A DNA stretch of 64,000 nt, taken from the NCBI RefSeq assembly GCF_003052165.1, contig NZ_CP024869.1, positions 2,452,001-2,516,000 on the forward strand. The letters run 5' to 3'. This document shows positions 38,572 to 47,749 of the stretch, piece after piece (positions within the stretch are counted from its first letter, which is position 1; each line of letters starts with the position of its first letter). The position numbers and the translations under genes are program-made. This DNA comes from Dietzia sp. JS16-p6b (GTDB lineage Bacteria > Actinomycetota > Actinomycetes > Mycobacteriales > Mycobacteriaceae). The notes below the pieces were generated by a model. The model saw only the letters and a program-made list of their open reading frames with translations, was not told the origin of the DNA and made no database searches.

Positions 38572-39432
38572 TCAGGTGGCGGAGGCCGCGGCGCGACGCA
38601 TCGTGGCTTCGGCCTGTCGGAAGACGGGGCCGTCGACCATGCGGCCGTCCAGCCGGAAGACGCCCTGGTTGCTCCGGGCGGCGTCGAGGACCTTCCGGGC
38701 CCAGGCCACCTCGTCGTCGTCGGGCGCGTAGGCCTGTCGGACCACCGCCACCTGGGACGGGTGGATGCAGGCCGTGGCCACGAACCCCAGGGCGACGGCG
38801 TCGAGCGCCTCGGCGCGCTGACCGGCCTCGTCGGCGATGTCGAGGTGGACCGAGTCCACCGCCCACCGACCGAACGCGGCCGCCGCGAGCGCGACCTGCG
38901 CACGCGCGTGCCTCGGGACGTCGCGGTACTCCCCCGCGACCCGGGGGCCACCGGCCTCGATTCCCGAGAAACGGCTGGTCGAGCCACCCATGGCGGCCAG
39001 GAGGTCCTCGGCGCCCCACATCATCCCGGCGCATCCGGGTGCGGCGGCGATCTCCGCGGCGCGGATCACGCCCAGAGGCGTCTCCACCAGCGCCAACACC
39101 GCCGCGCCGGTGGCAGCGTGGACGTCGGCGACCTGCGCGGCCGACTCGGTCTTGGCGAGCATGACGCAACGGTAGCCCGTCCCGGTGAGGGCCTCGAGGT
39201 CCGCGGCGTGGTCATCGGAGTCGCTCGGGTTGACACGGACGATCGTGCGCTCCGGATCCAGGTCGGAGGCCACGAGCGCCTCCCGGGCGGCCGGTCTGGC
39301 GTCCGGTGCGACCGCATCCTCCAGGTCGACGATCACCACGTCCGCTCGCTCGGCCGCCTTGCCGTACCGCTCGGGGCGGTCGGCCGGGCAGAACAGCAGT
39401 GCCGGGCCGGGCGGGATCCACGCCGGGGTCAT
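38572..39432 (-). CDS. citE: CitE-like beta-hydroxyacyl-CoA lyase (HpcH/HpaI family)
   Basis: A 286-residue TIM-barrel lyase. The metal and CoA site is seen in VIVDLEDAVAPDARP, RVNPSDSDDH and ALVETPLGV. No citrate lyase alpha or gamma subunit is near, so it is not a citrate lyase. The syntenic mycobacterial Rv2498c cleaves 3-hydroxy-3-methylglutaryl-CoA-type substrates, which would complete leucine breakdown here. Its start overlaps the MaoC-like stop (ATGA). Confidence 0.85.
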   Translation of the reverse strand: MTPAWIPPGPALLFCPADRPERYGKAAERADVVIVDLEDAVAPDARPAAREALVASDLDPERTIVRVNPSDSDDHAADLEALTGTGYRCVMLAKTESAAQVADVHAATGAAVLALVETPLGVIRAAEIAAAPGCAGMMWGAEDLLAAMGGSTSRFSGIEAGGPRVAGEYRDVPRHARAQVALAAAAFGRWAVDSVHLDIADEAGQRAEALDAVALGFVATACIHPSQVAVVRQAYAPDDDEVAWARKVLDAARSNQGVFRLDGRMVDGPVFRQAEATMRRAAASAT

Positions 39433-39938
39433 GCCGGCCCCTCCCCCGCCTGGTCGGCCGGACGCTTACGGACCAGCGTCTTACGGACAGCCCTCGCCAC
39501 CACGTCACCGTGCTGGTTGCGACCGATGTGCTCGAGGGTCACGATGCCCTCGCCCGGGCGCGACTTCGACTCCCGCTTGTCCGTGCACACCGTCTCGGCG
39601 TAGAGGGTGTCGCCGTGCAACACGGGCTTGGGGAAGGTGACCTCGGAGAATCCGAGGTTGGCCACGATCGTGCCCTGGGTGAGCTGCGCGACCGACAGCC
39701 CGACCAGCGTCGACAGCGTGTGCATGGAGTTCATGAGCCGCTCGCCGCCGAAGCCCGGCTGCTCGGCCGACCACGCCGCGTCCAGGTGCAGGGCCTGCGT
39801 GTTCATCGTCAGCGTGGTGAACAGGACGTTGTCCGTCTCGGTCATCGTGCGCCCGGGGCGGTGGAGGTAGGCGGTGCCCACCTCGTACTCCTCGAACCAC
39901 AGTCCGCGTTGGACGACCTCTTTGCGCTGGTCCGTCAT
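39429..39938 (-). CDS. MaoC-like hotdog-fold enoyl-CoA hydratase
   Basis: A 169-residue hotdog protein. LSVAQLTQGTIVANLGFSEV and GDTLYAETVCTDKRESKSRPGEG are typical of the MaoC-like branch. It lies three bases after fadE. In this operon it would hydrate 3-methylglutaconyl-CoA, as proposed for mycobacterial Rv2499c; this is inference from context. Confidence 0.85.
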   Translation of the reverse strand: MTDQRKEVVQRGLWFEEYEVGTAYLHRPGRTMTETDNVLFTTLTMNTQALHLDAAWSAEQPGFGGERLMNSMHTLSTLVGLSVAQLTQGTIVANLGFSEVTFPKPVLHGDTLYAETVCTDKRESKSRPGEGIVTLEHIGRNQHGDVVARAVRKTLVRKRPADQAGEGPA

Positions 39939-39941
39939 CGC

Positions 39942-41087
39942 CTACAGCCCCAGTCCCCGCGCGATCAGCATGAGCTGCACCTCGGTGGTGCCCTCGCCGA
40001 TCTCGAGGATCTTGGAGTCCCGGTAGTGCCGGGCCACCGGGTACTCGTTCATGAACCCGTAGCCGCCGTGGATCTGGGTGGCGTCCCGGGCGTTGTCCAT
40101 GGCCGCCTCGGAGGAGACCATCTTGGCGATGGCGGCCTCCTTCTTGAACGGCTTGCCGGCCAGCATGAGGCGGGCGGCCTCGTAGTAGGCGCAGCGCGCG
40201 GTGTGGGCGCGGGCCTCCATGCGGGCGATCTTGAAGGAGATCGCCTGGAACGACCCGATCTTCTGGCCCATGGACTCGCGTTCACGCGCGTACTTGACCG
40301 ACTCGTCCACACACCCCTGCGCCGCGCCGGTGGCCACCGCCGCGATCGCGATGCGGCCCTCGTCGAGGATCGACAGGAAGTTCGCGTAACCGCGTCCCTC
40401 CTCCCCGAGCAGGTTCTCCGCCGGGACCCGCACGTCGGAGAAGGTCAGCGGGTGGGTGTCGGAGGAGTTCCACCCGACCTTGTCGTAGGCCGGTTCGACG
40501 GTGAAACCGGGCGTGCCGGACGGGACGATGATGGTCGAGATGGCCTTCTTGCCGTTGTCGCGGACGCCGGTCACGGCGGTGACGTTGACGAGCGAGGTGA
40601 TGTCGGTCCCCGAGTTCGTGATGAACTGCTTGTTGCCGTTGACCACCCACTCGTCGCCGTCGCGCTTGGCGGTCGTCCTGGTGGCTCCGGCGTCCGACCC
40701 CGCCCCGGGCTCGGTGAGTCCGAAGCCCGCGAGCGCCTTCCCGGCCGCGAGATCGGGGAGCCAGGTGTTCTTCTGCTCCTCGGTACCGAAGTGATAGATC
40801 GGCATCGCACCGAGGCCCACGCCGGCCTCGAGCGTCATGGCGGTGGATTGGTCGACCCGGCCCAGTTCCTCGAGTGCCAGGGACAGGGCGAAGTAATCGC
40901 CGCCCATGCCGCCGAACTCCTCCGGGAAGGGCAGCCCGAACAGGCCCATCTCGCCCATCCCGGCCACGATCTCGTAGGGGAACGTGTGGTTGCGGTCGTG
41001 TTCGGCCGAGGCGGGGGCGACCACCTTGTCGGCGAACTCGGCGACCGTCGACTTCAGGTCGGCGTAGTGCTCTTCCAACTCAGGCAT
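39942..41087 (-). CDS. Acyl-CoA dehydrogenase, isovaleryl-CoA type (FadE19-like)
   Basis: A 381-residue flavoprotein that introduces the alpha-beta double bond and passes electrons to ETF. Blocks are [32 protein letters not shown], the helical C-terminal part, and [20 protein letters not shown]. The last block is followed by GEGTTEVQ, where the glutamate is at the usual catalytic place of short/medium-chain enzymes rather than the shifted one of classical isovaleryl-CoA dehydrogenase. Its start overlaps the accA1 stop by eight bases. Context says isovaleryl-CoA; the residue pattern leaves room for other short branched substrates. Confidence 0.88.
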   Translation of the reverse strand: MPELEEHYADLKSTVAEFADKVVAPASAEHDRNHTFPYEIVAGMGEMGLFGLPFPEEFGGMGGDYFALSLALEELGRVDQSTAMTLEAGVGLGAMPIYHFGTEEQKNTWLPDLAAGKALAGFGLTEPGAGSDAGATRTTAKRDGDEWVVNGNKQFITNSGTDITSLVNVTAVTGVRDNGKKAISTIIVPSGTPGFTVEPAYDKVGWNSSDTHPLTFSDVRVPAENLLGEEGRGYANFLSILDEGRIAIAAVATGAAQGCVDESVKYARERESMGQKIGSFQAISFKIARMEARAHTARCAYYEAARLMLAGKPFKKEAAIAKMVSSEAAMDNARDATQIHGGYGFMNEYPVARHYRDSKILEIGEGTTEVQLMLIARGLGL

Positions 41088-43182
41088 TGCCTTCTCCTTC
41101 GGATTCCTCGGTGGAGGGGTCGGGGGTGGAGGGGTGGGGCTCGACGGTGGCGAGCAGGTGGTCGGCGGGCACCTGCTCGCCGGTGGTGACGTTCAGCCGG
41201 ACCACTCCGTCGATCGGCGCCGACAGCGCGTGTTCCATCTTCATGGCCTCGACGGCCAGGACGTTCTGGCCCGCGGTCACCTCGTCGCCGTCGGCGACGA
41301 AACACGCGATGACCGATCCGGGCATGGGGCTGAGGATCTGACCGTCCGACAATCCGGCGTCGTGGATCCGGGAGTCGATCAACGGGAGCAGCCGCAGGTC
41401 CCAGGTGCCACCGTCGCCGGCCACCCAGAAGGTGTCCGCCGCCTTGGGGTCAGCGGAGCGGACGACGGTCCAGCGCTGCTGGGTGTCGTCGACGGTCAGT
41501 CGCAGCGACCCGCCGTCCCGGGCGACCCTGGCCCGGTGCCGCGAGGAGACCTCGGGCTCGGCCGTCGAGCCGATCGTGGCATCGGTGATGGTCACCTCGG
41601 CGTCGTCGGGAGTTCCCCTGAGGCCGACGGTGACGGCGTCCGAACCCGGGCCGGAGTCCAGCCGGGTCCACACCTCGGCGCGCCCGCCGACCCGCCAGCC
41701 GTTGGGCACGTCCCACGGTCCGCGCCGGGCGGCCGGCACGCGGGCCCAGCGCTCCTCGGTGCGGTGCATGGCCACGGCGACGAGTGCACCCTCGGGCGCC
41801 GGGGTCGCGGTGTAGTCGTCGAGGGTCCGATCGAGCAGACCCGTGTCGAGGTCGCCGGCGACGACCTCCGGCTGGGAGAGCAGGAACCGGCAGAAGTCGA
41901 TGTTGGTTCTCAGTCCGAGGACATGGGTGTCGGCGAGCGCGGCGTCGAGTCGGGCCAGCGCCTCGGCCCGGTCGGTGCCGTGGGCGATGACCTTACCGAG
42001 CATCGGGTCGTAGTCGCTTCCGACGACCGTGCCGACGCGCAGGCCGGAGTCCACCCGGATGCCGTCGCCCGAGGGTTCCTCCAGCCCGAGCACGGTTCCG
42101 CCGGTCGGGAGGAAGCCCTTGGCCGGGTCCTCGGCGTAGACGCGGGCCTCGATCGCGTGGCCGGTGAGGGTGATGTCCTCCTGGCGCAGGGTCAGCTCCT
42201 CGCCCGCGGCGATGCGGACCTGCCAGTCGACCAGGTCCACGCCGGTGACCATCTCGGTGACCGGGTGCTCGACCTGGAGCCGGGTGTTCATCTCCATGAA
42301 GAAGAACTCGTCCGGGGCGTGGGCGGAGACGATGAACTCGACCGTGCCCGCACCCACGTAACCGACCGAGCGGGCGGCGTCGCACGCGGCGGCACCGATC
42401 CGCTGGCGGGTGACCTCGTCGAGCAGCGCGCTGGGCGCCTCCTCGATGACCTTCTGGTGGCGGCGCTGCAGCGAGCACTCACGCTCACCCAGGTGGATGA
42501 CGTTGCCGTGGGTGTCGGCGAGGACCTGGACCTCGATGTGTCGCGGGGTGTCGACGAACCGCTCGAGGAACAGGGTGTCGTCGCCGAACGCACCCGCGGA
42601 CTCGCGGCGGGAGGAGTCGAGCGCGGCGCGAAGGTCCTCGGGTCGCTCGACGCGTCGCATGCCCTTGCCGCCGCCGCCCGCGGACGGCTTGACGAGGACC
42701 GGGTATCCGACCTCGTCGGCGCCGGCCACCAGCTCGTCGTCGGTCAGTCCCGGACGCGAGATCCCGGGCACGGTCGGTACGTCCCGGGCGGACACCGCCG
42801 CCTTGGCGGTGATCTTGTCGCCCATCGTCTCGATCGCGGTGGCCGGTGGCCCCACGAAGATCAGGCCCGCCTCCTCCAGCGCCCGCGCGAACCGGGAGTT
42901 CTCCGACAGGAACCCGTAGCCCGGGTGGACCGCCTGGGCGCCGGTCCGGCGGCAGGCGTCGATCACCTTGTCGATGTCGAGATAGGACTGTGAGGCCTGG
43001 GCCGGGCCCAGGCGGACCGCCGCGTCGGCCATGCGCACGTGCAGCGCATCGGCGTCCGCGTCGGAGTAGACGGCGACCGAGCGGATCCCCGCTGCCCGCA
43101 GGGAGCGGATCACGCGGCAGGCGATCTCCCCGCGATTGGCCACCAGAACGGTGTGGAGTTTCTGGGACAGTTCCTCTGACAT
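41080..43182 (-). CDS. accA1: Methylcrotonyl-CoA carboxylase alpha (biotin carboxylase plus biotin carrier)
   Basis: A 700-residue fused subunit. Residues 1 to about 450 are the ATP-grasp biotin carboxylase ([28 protein letters not shown]). A middle region links to the biotin carrier domain with the biotinyl lysine in EAMKMEH at about residue 648. A short acidic tail follows. ATG 43182 ([24 protein letters not shown]) is the family start; an open upstream extension only mirrors accD1. It lies eight bases after accD1. Confidence 0.94.
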   Translation of the reverse strand: MSEELSQKLHTVLVANRGEIACRVIRSLRAAGIRSVAVYSDADADALHVRMADAAVRLGPAQASQSYLDIDKVIDACRRTGAQAVHPGYGFLSENSRFARALEEAGLIFVGPPATAIETMGDKITAKAAVSARDVPTVPGISRPGLTDDELVAGADEVGYPVLVKPSAGGGGKGMRRVERPEDLRAALDSSRRESAGAFGDDTLFLERFVDTPRHIEVQVLADTHGNVIHLGERECSLQRRHQKVIEEAPSALLDEVTRQRIGAAACDAARSVGYVGAGTVEFIVSAHAPDEFFFMEMNTRLQVEHPVTEMVTGVDLVDWQVRIAAGEELTLRQEDITLTGHAIEARVYAEDPAKGFLPTGGTVLGLEEPSGDGIRVDSGLRVGTVVGSDYDPMLGKVIAHGTDRAEALARLDAALADTHVLGLRTNIDFCRFLLSQPEVVAGDLDTGLLDRTLDDYTATPAPEGALVAVAMHRTEERWARVPAARRGPWDVPNGWRVGGRAEVWTRLDSGPGSDAVTVGLRGTPDDAEVTITDATIGSTAEPEVSSRHRARVARDGGSLRLTVDDTQQRWTVVRSADPKAADTFWVAGDGGTWDLRLLPLIDSRIHDAGLSDGQILSPMPGSVIACFVADGDEVTAGQNVLAVEAMKMEHALSAPIDGVVRLNVTTGEQVPADHLLATVEPHPSTPDPSTEESEGEGNA

Positions 43183-43190
43183 GGGGCTTC

Positions 43191-44795
43191 TCACATCCTG
43201 AAGACGCCGTTGTTGACCGGCTGGAGGGGGGCGTTGGCGGCGGCCGCGAGGGCCAGGCCGAGGACGGTGCGGGTGTCGGCGGGGTCGATGATCCCGTCGT
43301 CCCAGAGGCGGGCCGTGGAGTAGTAGGCGGTGGACTGCTCCTCGAACTGCTCGCGGATGGGTGCGGTGAACTCCGCCTGCTGCTCGTCGGTCCACTCCCC
43401 GCCCGCCTTGGTCACCTGCGCGGCGCGCACCGACGCGAGGGTGTCCGCAGCCTGGGGCCCGCCCATCACGGCGATCCGGGCGTTGGGCCACATCCACAGG
43501 AATCGCGGTGAATAGGCGCGGCCACACATGGAGTAGTTGCCGGCACCGAAGGACCCGCCCACCACGATCGTGAACTTGGGCACGCGTGCGCACGCCACCG
43601 CGGCGACCATCTTGGCGCCGTTCTTGGCGATGCCGCCCGCCTCGTACTGGCGTCCGACCATGAACCCGGTGATGTTCTGGAGGAAGACCAGCGGGATCTT
43701 GCGGCGGTCGCACAGTTCGATGAAGTGCGCGCCCTTGAGGGCGGATTCGGAGAAGATGACGCCGTTGTTGCCGATGATCCCCACCGGATGACCGTGGATC
43801 CGCGCGAACGCGGTGACCATCGACGTGCCGTAGTCCTTCTTGAACTCCGTGAACTCACCACCGTCGACGACCGTGCCGATGATGTCGCGCACGTCGTAGG
43901 GCTGCCGGGAGTCGACCGGGACGAGGTCGTAGAGATCCGTCTGTGGACGAACCGGCTCGCGGGGCTCGAGGACCTCCCAGTCCGGCTCGGGGGCCGGCGG
44001 GCAGGTCGCGATGATCTCGCGGACCTTCATGAGCGCGTCGTAGTCGTCGTCGGCGAGATGGTCCACCACACCCGAGGTCTTGGCGTGCAGGTCGCCGCCT
44101 CCGAGCTCCTCGGCGGTGACCTCCTCCCCGGTGGCGGCCTTCACCAGCGGCGGACCGGCGAGGAAGATCGTGCCCTGGTTGCGCACGATCACGGCCTCGT
44201 CACTCATCGCCGGGACGTAGGCGCCGCCGGCGGTGCACGAGCCCATCACCGCGGCGATCTGCGGGATGCCCCGGGCCGACATGGTGGCCTGGTTGTAGAA
44301 GATGCGGCCGAAGTGGTCCCGATCGGGGAACACGTCGTCCTGCTGGAGCAGCATCGCCCCGCCCGAGTCCACCAGGTAGATGCACGGCAGGTTGTTGGCC
44401 AACGCCACCTCTTGGCCGCGCAGGTGCTTCTTGACGGTCATCGGGTAGTAGGTGCCGCCGGAGACGGTCGCGTCGTTGGCGATCACCAGGCACTCGCGTC
44501 CGGACACGCGGCCGATCCCGGCGACGACCCCGGCGCCGGGCGCCTTGCCCCCGTACATCTCCTCCGCCGCCAGCGGGGACAACTCGAGGAACGGGCTACC
44601 CGGGTCCAGGAGGACGTCGACCCGCTGGCGGGCGAGGAGCTTCCCGCGCTCGAGGTGACGGGCCCGGGCCTTCTCACCGCCGCCCATCGAGGCCCGATCG
44701 AGGCGGTCGCGGAGGTCGGCGAGCAGTTCCTCGTGCGCCTGGCGGTTGGTGGTCGGGCTGTCGGTGGACGGGCGATCGGTGGTCGCGGAAGACAT
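43191..44795 (-). CDS. accD1: Methylcrotonyl-CoA carboxylase beta (carboxyltransferase)
   Basis: A 534-residue carboxyltransferase with the two crotonase-like halves. [16 protein letters not shown] marks the first and [34 protein letters not shown] the second oxyanion region. It is closest to the methylcrotonyl-CoA class (AccD1, Rv2502c). First gene of an eight-gene run ending with scoB. AGGGAG precedes the ATG. Confidence 0.94.
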   Translation of the reverse strand: MSSATTDRPSTDSPTTNRQAHEELLADLRDRLDRASMGGGEKARARHLERGKLLARQRVDVLLDPGSPFLELSPLAAEEMYGGKAPGAGVVAGIGRVSGRECLVIANDATVSGGTYYPMTVKKHLRGQEVALANNLPCIYLVDSGGAMLLQQDDVFPDRDHFGRIFYNQATMSARGIPQIAAVMGSCTAGGAYVPAMSDEAVIVRNQGTIFLAGPPLVKAATGEEVTAEELGGGDLHAKTSGVVDHLADDDYDALMKVREIIATCPPAPEPDWEVLEPREPVRPQTDLYDLVPVDSRQPYDVRDIIGTVVDGGEFTEFKKDYGTSMVTAFARIHGHPVGIIGNNGVIFSESALKGAHFIELCDRRKIPLVFLQNITGFMVGRQYEAGGIAKNGAKMVAAVACARVPKFTIVVGGSFGAGNYSMCGRAYSPRFLWMWPNARIAVMGGPQAADTLASVRAAQVTKAGGEWTDEQQAEFTAPIREQFEEQSTAYYSTARLWDDGIIDPADTRTVLGLALAAAANAPLQPVNNGVFRM

Positions 44796-44811
44796 CAGAG
44801 CCGCTCCCTTT

Positions 44812-44831
44812 CAGTTAAGTCGGATTAACTG
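44812..44831. promoter_or_regulatory. Palindromic operator at +1 of the acyl-CoA operon
   Basis: CAGTTAA-GTCGGA-TTAACTG is a perfect 7-base inverted repeat with a 6-base spacer. It begins at or one base past the predicted transcription start, a position where a TetR-type repressor would act. No regulator gene adjoins the operon. Confidence 0.65.
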
Positions 44832-44837
44832 AGTTCG

Positions 44838-44866
44838 ACCATAGTGCCATGGCTCACAGATGTCCA
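44838..44866 (-). promoter_or_regulatory. Predicted promoter of the accD1 operon
   Basis: TGGACA (44866-44861) and TATGGT (44843-44838) on the minus strand are 17 bases apart; five of six -35 bases match consensus. The leader is about 37 bases and carries the palindrome. Confidence 0.65.
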
Positions 44867-44962
44867 GAAGGGGTGCCGCGACCCGCGCGGCGCGGCACGG
44901 CAGGGCCACGCCGATCGCCGTGAAAGCAGGATCGGAAGCGGAGCGAAGAGCAGGTCAGGTGC

Positions 44963-44974
44963 TTAGGCTAACCT
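44963..44974. promoter_or_regulatory. Iron-box-like site upstream of DUF1540 gene
   Basis: TTAGGCTAACCT is identical to 12 bases of the DtxR/IdeR consensus TTAGGTTAGSCTAACCTAA; over all 19 positions the match is 13. The remaining 225 bases between the accD1 promoter and the DUF1540 start show no other clear element. Confidence 0.5.
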
Positions 44975-45090
44975 GGGCTAGCACAGGCTCTCCTTGCTTG
45001 CAAGTCGGCCTGATCGGGGGTTGACTCGGTGACACCCGACCGGATCGACTCACCGGCCGGATCGCCACACCGACGCGAGGAGCAACCGAC

Positions 45091-45381
45091 ATGGCCACTC
45101 TCACCGGAATCAGCAACTGCACGGTCACCACGTGCTCGTTCAACGCCGACGCCGACTGCACGGCCCCGGCGATCACCGTTGCAGGATCACCCGACCATGC
45201 CGAGTGCGGGACGTTCATCTCGCTCGACGTGCGGGGCGGACTGCCCACGGCGACCGCGCACGTCGGCGCCTGCCAGCGCGTCGAGTGCGCGCACAACAAG
45301 GATCTGCTCTGTTCCGCGGAATCGGTGACGATCGGCTCCGGCGCCGACACCGCCGACTGCCTGACCTACTCCCCGGCCTAG
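45091..45381 (+). CDS. DUF1540 protein with two cysteine-rich repeats
   Basis: A 96-residue protein with eight cysteines in two similar units: CTVTTCSFN...DCTAPAITV...ECGTF and CQRVECAHNKDLLCSAESVTIG...DC. This is the DUF1540 pattern, thought to bind a metal ion; function is unknown. There is no signal peptide. GAGGAG precedes the ATG. An iron-box-like site lies 116 bases upstream, and the convergent neighbour also has iron-box-like sites. Confidence 0.88.
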   Translation: MATLTGISNCTVTTCSFNADADCTAPAITVAGSPDHAECGTFISLDVRGGLPTATAHVGACQRVECAHNKDLLCSAESVTIGSGADTADCLTYSPA

Positions 45382-45417
45382 GGGCCCACGGACGTAGACG
45401 GTCAGCGGCGTGGACGG

Positions 45418-46131
45418 TCAGCTCGCCCGGGCCACGTACTGACCCATCTCCCGGACCACGTCCCCGAGGCTCTGCGCACGGGTCATGAACGGCAGGTGCA
45501 CCACGTCGGCGTCGCGCCCGAGTGCGGTGAGCAGGTGGAGGCCGTCCGGGTCGACGCCCAGGACGAACGGCGGATGAGCCGGGTCGCCCGACCCGGCCAG
45601 GATCGCCAGGTGTTCCCCGAAGCGCGCCCGGATCTCGTCTGCGAGACCGGGCGCCTCGGCGGCCAACGGGTCCGAGGGAACCGAATCCAGGTCGCGCGCG
45701 TGGACCGTCCCCTGGTGCCCGAGCCGACGCACCTGAAGTTCGTCGAGGTCGATCTCGATCTCGACGACCCACCCCTCACCCTGTCGTGCGGACCGCGCGA
45801 TGCCGAACCCGTACAGGCTGGCCACGTGCACCTTCGCCTCCACGATGGGGGCGAACTCGTCGATCATCACGACCACCTCGACCGACGCCCCCGGCTCCAC
45901 GATCAGGCCGGACCACGGCGCGGGAGCCCCGGTGACCACGATGGACCCGCCACCGACCCAGCGGTGCTGCGCGGAGACCATGACATCCGAGCGGTTCCGG
46001 GTCCCCCGGACGGCGACCGTGGCGACACCTGACCCGTCCAGCAGACGTCGGGCGCCGTGCGCGACCGGATCCGGCGCGGGCGGCTGGGCGATCGGGGGCT
46101 CGATCTCGTTCTCGGCGGGATTCGGTGCCAT
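45418..46131 (-). CDS. DUF2470-like protein, possibly HugZ-type split-barrel
   Basis: A 237-residue soluble protein. The N-terminal part (about 20-120) looks like the FMN-binding split barrel of pyridoxamine-oxidase-like proteins (GVATVAVRG...SDVMVSA). The C-terminal part (about 160-235) has the DUF2470 layout (FGEHLAILAG..., GVDPDGLHLL, VHLPFMTRAQSLGDVVREM). Proteins with this pair include haem-degrading HugZ/HutZ. Two DtxR-like boxes lie upstream, so an iron or haem role is plausible. The family call is moderate; no catalytic residue was identified. Confidence 0.6.
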   Translation of the reverse strand: MAPNPAENEIEPPIAQPPAPDPVAHGARRLLDGSGVATVAVRGTRNRSDVMVSAQHRWVGGGSIVVTGAPAPWSGLIVEPGASVEVVVMIDEFAPIVEAKVHVASLYGFGIARSARQGEGWVVEIEIDLDELQVRRLGHQGTVHARDLDSVPSDPLAAEAPGLADEIRARFGEHLAILAGSGDPAHPPFVLGVDPDGLHLLTALGRDADVVHLPFMTRAQSLGDVVREMGQYVARAS

Positions 46132-46183
46132 CGTTCACCCTCCACGGGTCGCCTGCTGAGGGGCGAGGTCTCGACGGCGAGGT

Positions 46184-46217
46184 TTAGGTGACCCTCGCCT
46201 AAGTTAGGTATCCCTAA
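46184..46217. promoter_or_regulatory. Tandem iron-box-like sites between DUF2470 and amidase genes
   Basis: TTAGG-N9-CCTAA at 46184-46202 has the outer arms and exact length of a DtxR/IdeR box. One base later TTAGGTATCCCTAA (46204-46217) is a second partial palindrome. They lie 53 bases upstream of the DUF2470-like start and about 40 bases before the amidase promoter. Confidence 0.6.
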
Positions 46218-46255
46218 AGTGCCTGAGCGGACCGGGCGCTGTCAAGTGGACGCCC

Positions 46256-46261
46256 TAGACT
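46256..46261 (+). promoter_or_regulatory. -10 hexamer of amidase gene, leaderless start
   Basis: TAGACT ends 6 bases before GTG 46268, so the first transcribed base should be the start codon. No convincing -35 is visible. Confidence 0.5.
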
Positions 46262-46267
46262 GGTGGC

Positions 46268-47746
46268 GTGACCGACACCACAACCGACGCCACCACCGGC
46301 GAGAGCCCCGCCCTCGCCCCCGCCGAGATGCCGCGGCGCGTGCACGCCTTCCGGGACGACGCGCTCGGGTACGACGACGCCTCGGCCCTCGCGGACCGTG
46401 TCCGCAGGCGGGAGGTCTCGCCCACGGAGCTGGTCGAGGCCGCCATCGATCGGTGCACAGCCGTGGACCCCGTACTGGGGGCCCTGGTGCACACCGACTA
46501 CGACCGCGCTCGTCACCGGGCATCGTGGGTCCGGGAGTCTCATCTCTCGGCCCCCCTCGCCGGCGTTCCGTCCGCGTTCAAGGACGCGGTCCGGGTGGAG
46601 GGCCTGCCCATGACGCTCGGGTCCTCGGCGGTGCCCACCCGTCCGGCCCTCCACGACGGCCCCTACGCACCCCTGTTCCGCGCGACCGGGCTCATCCCGC
46701 TGGGAACGACCGCGATGCCACCCTTCGGCTGGACCGCCGCCACCGAACGGCAGGGGGGTCTCGTCACCCGCAATCCGTGGGACACCGCCCGCACCAGCGG
46801 GGGGTCCTCGGGAGGATCCGCCGCACTCGTGGCCGCCGGCGCGCTGCCGATCGCCCACGCCAACGACGGTGGAGGCTCTATCCGGATCCCCGCGGCGGTG
46901 ACCGGGCTCGTCGGGTTCAAACCCAGTCGCGGCAGGCACCCGGACGAGGAGTTCTCGGCGACCATGCCGATTCCGATCATCTCCCAGTCCGTGGTCTCCC
47001 GGTCCGTGCGCGACACGGTGACCTTCCTGACCGCCTTCGAGGCCGGGCACCGTCCGGTCGGGGTCCCGCCGTTGGGCGCGGTCTCGCCGGCCCCCACCCG
47101 GCGGTTGCGCATCGGTCTGGTCGAACACAGTCCCGCGGGCGATCCCACCGATGCCGCCACACTGGCGGTGCTGCGAAAAGCCGCCGACCGGCTGGAGGCG
47201 CTGGGCCACGAGATCGTGCCGACGCCCGCGCCGGTCCCGTCCTCGTTCCGCGAGGACTTCATCGCCTATTGGGGCCTGCTCGCGCTGGCCACGTCCTCCG
47301 GTGGGCGGGGCATGTTCGGCCCTGAGTTCGCAGCGGATCGACTGGACCCGTTCACGATCGGCCTCGCCGGGATGGCCAAGAGTTCCCTGCCCTCGCTTCC
47401 CCTGCACCTGTATCGCCTCTATCGGGCCAGGCGACGGTTCGACTCGGCGTTCGGCGACCTCGATGTGTACCTCAACCCCGTGGTCAACCACGAGACCCCG
47501 GAGGTCGGTTATCTGGACGCGGACCTGCCGTATGAGTCCCACCTCGAGAGGGTCTCCGACTGGGTCACCTTCACCCCCCTCCAGAACATCGCGGGGTCGC
47601 CCGCAGTCTCCCTCCCGGCCGGTCGGGCTCCGGACGGCCTGCCCATCGGGGTGCACCTGTCGTCGAGGATCGGCCATGACCGCCTGGTGCTCGAACTCGC
47701 CTCGGAGTACGAGGAGGCCTACCCGTTCGACCGCATCTGGGAGTGA
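46268..47746 (+). CDS. Amidase signature family hydrolase
   Basis: A 492-residue hydrolase with the Ser-cisSer-Lys triad: lysine in PSAFKDAVR (about residue 104), TSGGSSGGSAA with the cis-serine (about 177-187) and nucleophile serine in NDGGGSIRIPA (about 201). This places it in the amidase/GatA fold; absence of GatB/GatC and the long insert argue against tRNA amidotransferase. Substrate unknown. GTG start is set by the -10 spacing. Confidence 0.88.
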   Translation: MTDTTTDATTGESPALAPAEMPRRVHAFRDDALGYDDASALADRVRRREVSPTELVEAAIDRCTAVDPVLGALVHTDYDRARHRASWVRESHLSAPLAGVPSAFKDAVRVEGLPMTLGSSAVPTRPALHDGPYAPLFRATGLIPLGTTAMPPFGWTAATERQGGLVTRNPWDTARTSGGSSGGSAALVAAGALPIAHANDGGGSIRIPAAVTGLVGFKPSRGRHPDEEFSATMPIPIISQSVVSRSVRDTVTFLTAFEAGHRPVGVPPLGAVSPAPTRRLRIGLVEHSPAGDPTDAATLAVLRKAADRLEALGHEIVPTPAPVPSSFREDFIAYWGLLALATSSGGRGMFGPEFAADRLDPFTIGLAGMAKSSLPSLPLHLYRLYRARRRFDSAFGDLDVYLNPVVNHETPEVGYLDADLPYESHLERVSDWVTFTPLQNIAGSPAVSLPAGRAPDGLPIGVHLSSRIGHDRLVLELASEYEEAYPFDRIWE

Positions 47747-47749
47747 GGC

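Noticed and set aside
38572-39432. Citrate lyase beta subunit
   Set aside because: No alpha, gamma or accessory citrate lyase genes are present, and the operon is for branched acyl-CoA breakdown; a CitE-like lyase acting on hydroxyacyl-CoA fits better.
46268-47746. GatA subunit of the tRNA amidotransferase
   Set aside because: gatB and gatC are not nearby and the sequence outside the triad region differs; a stand-alone amidase is more likely.
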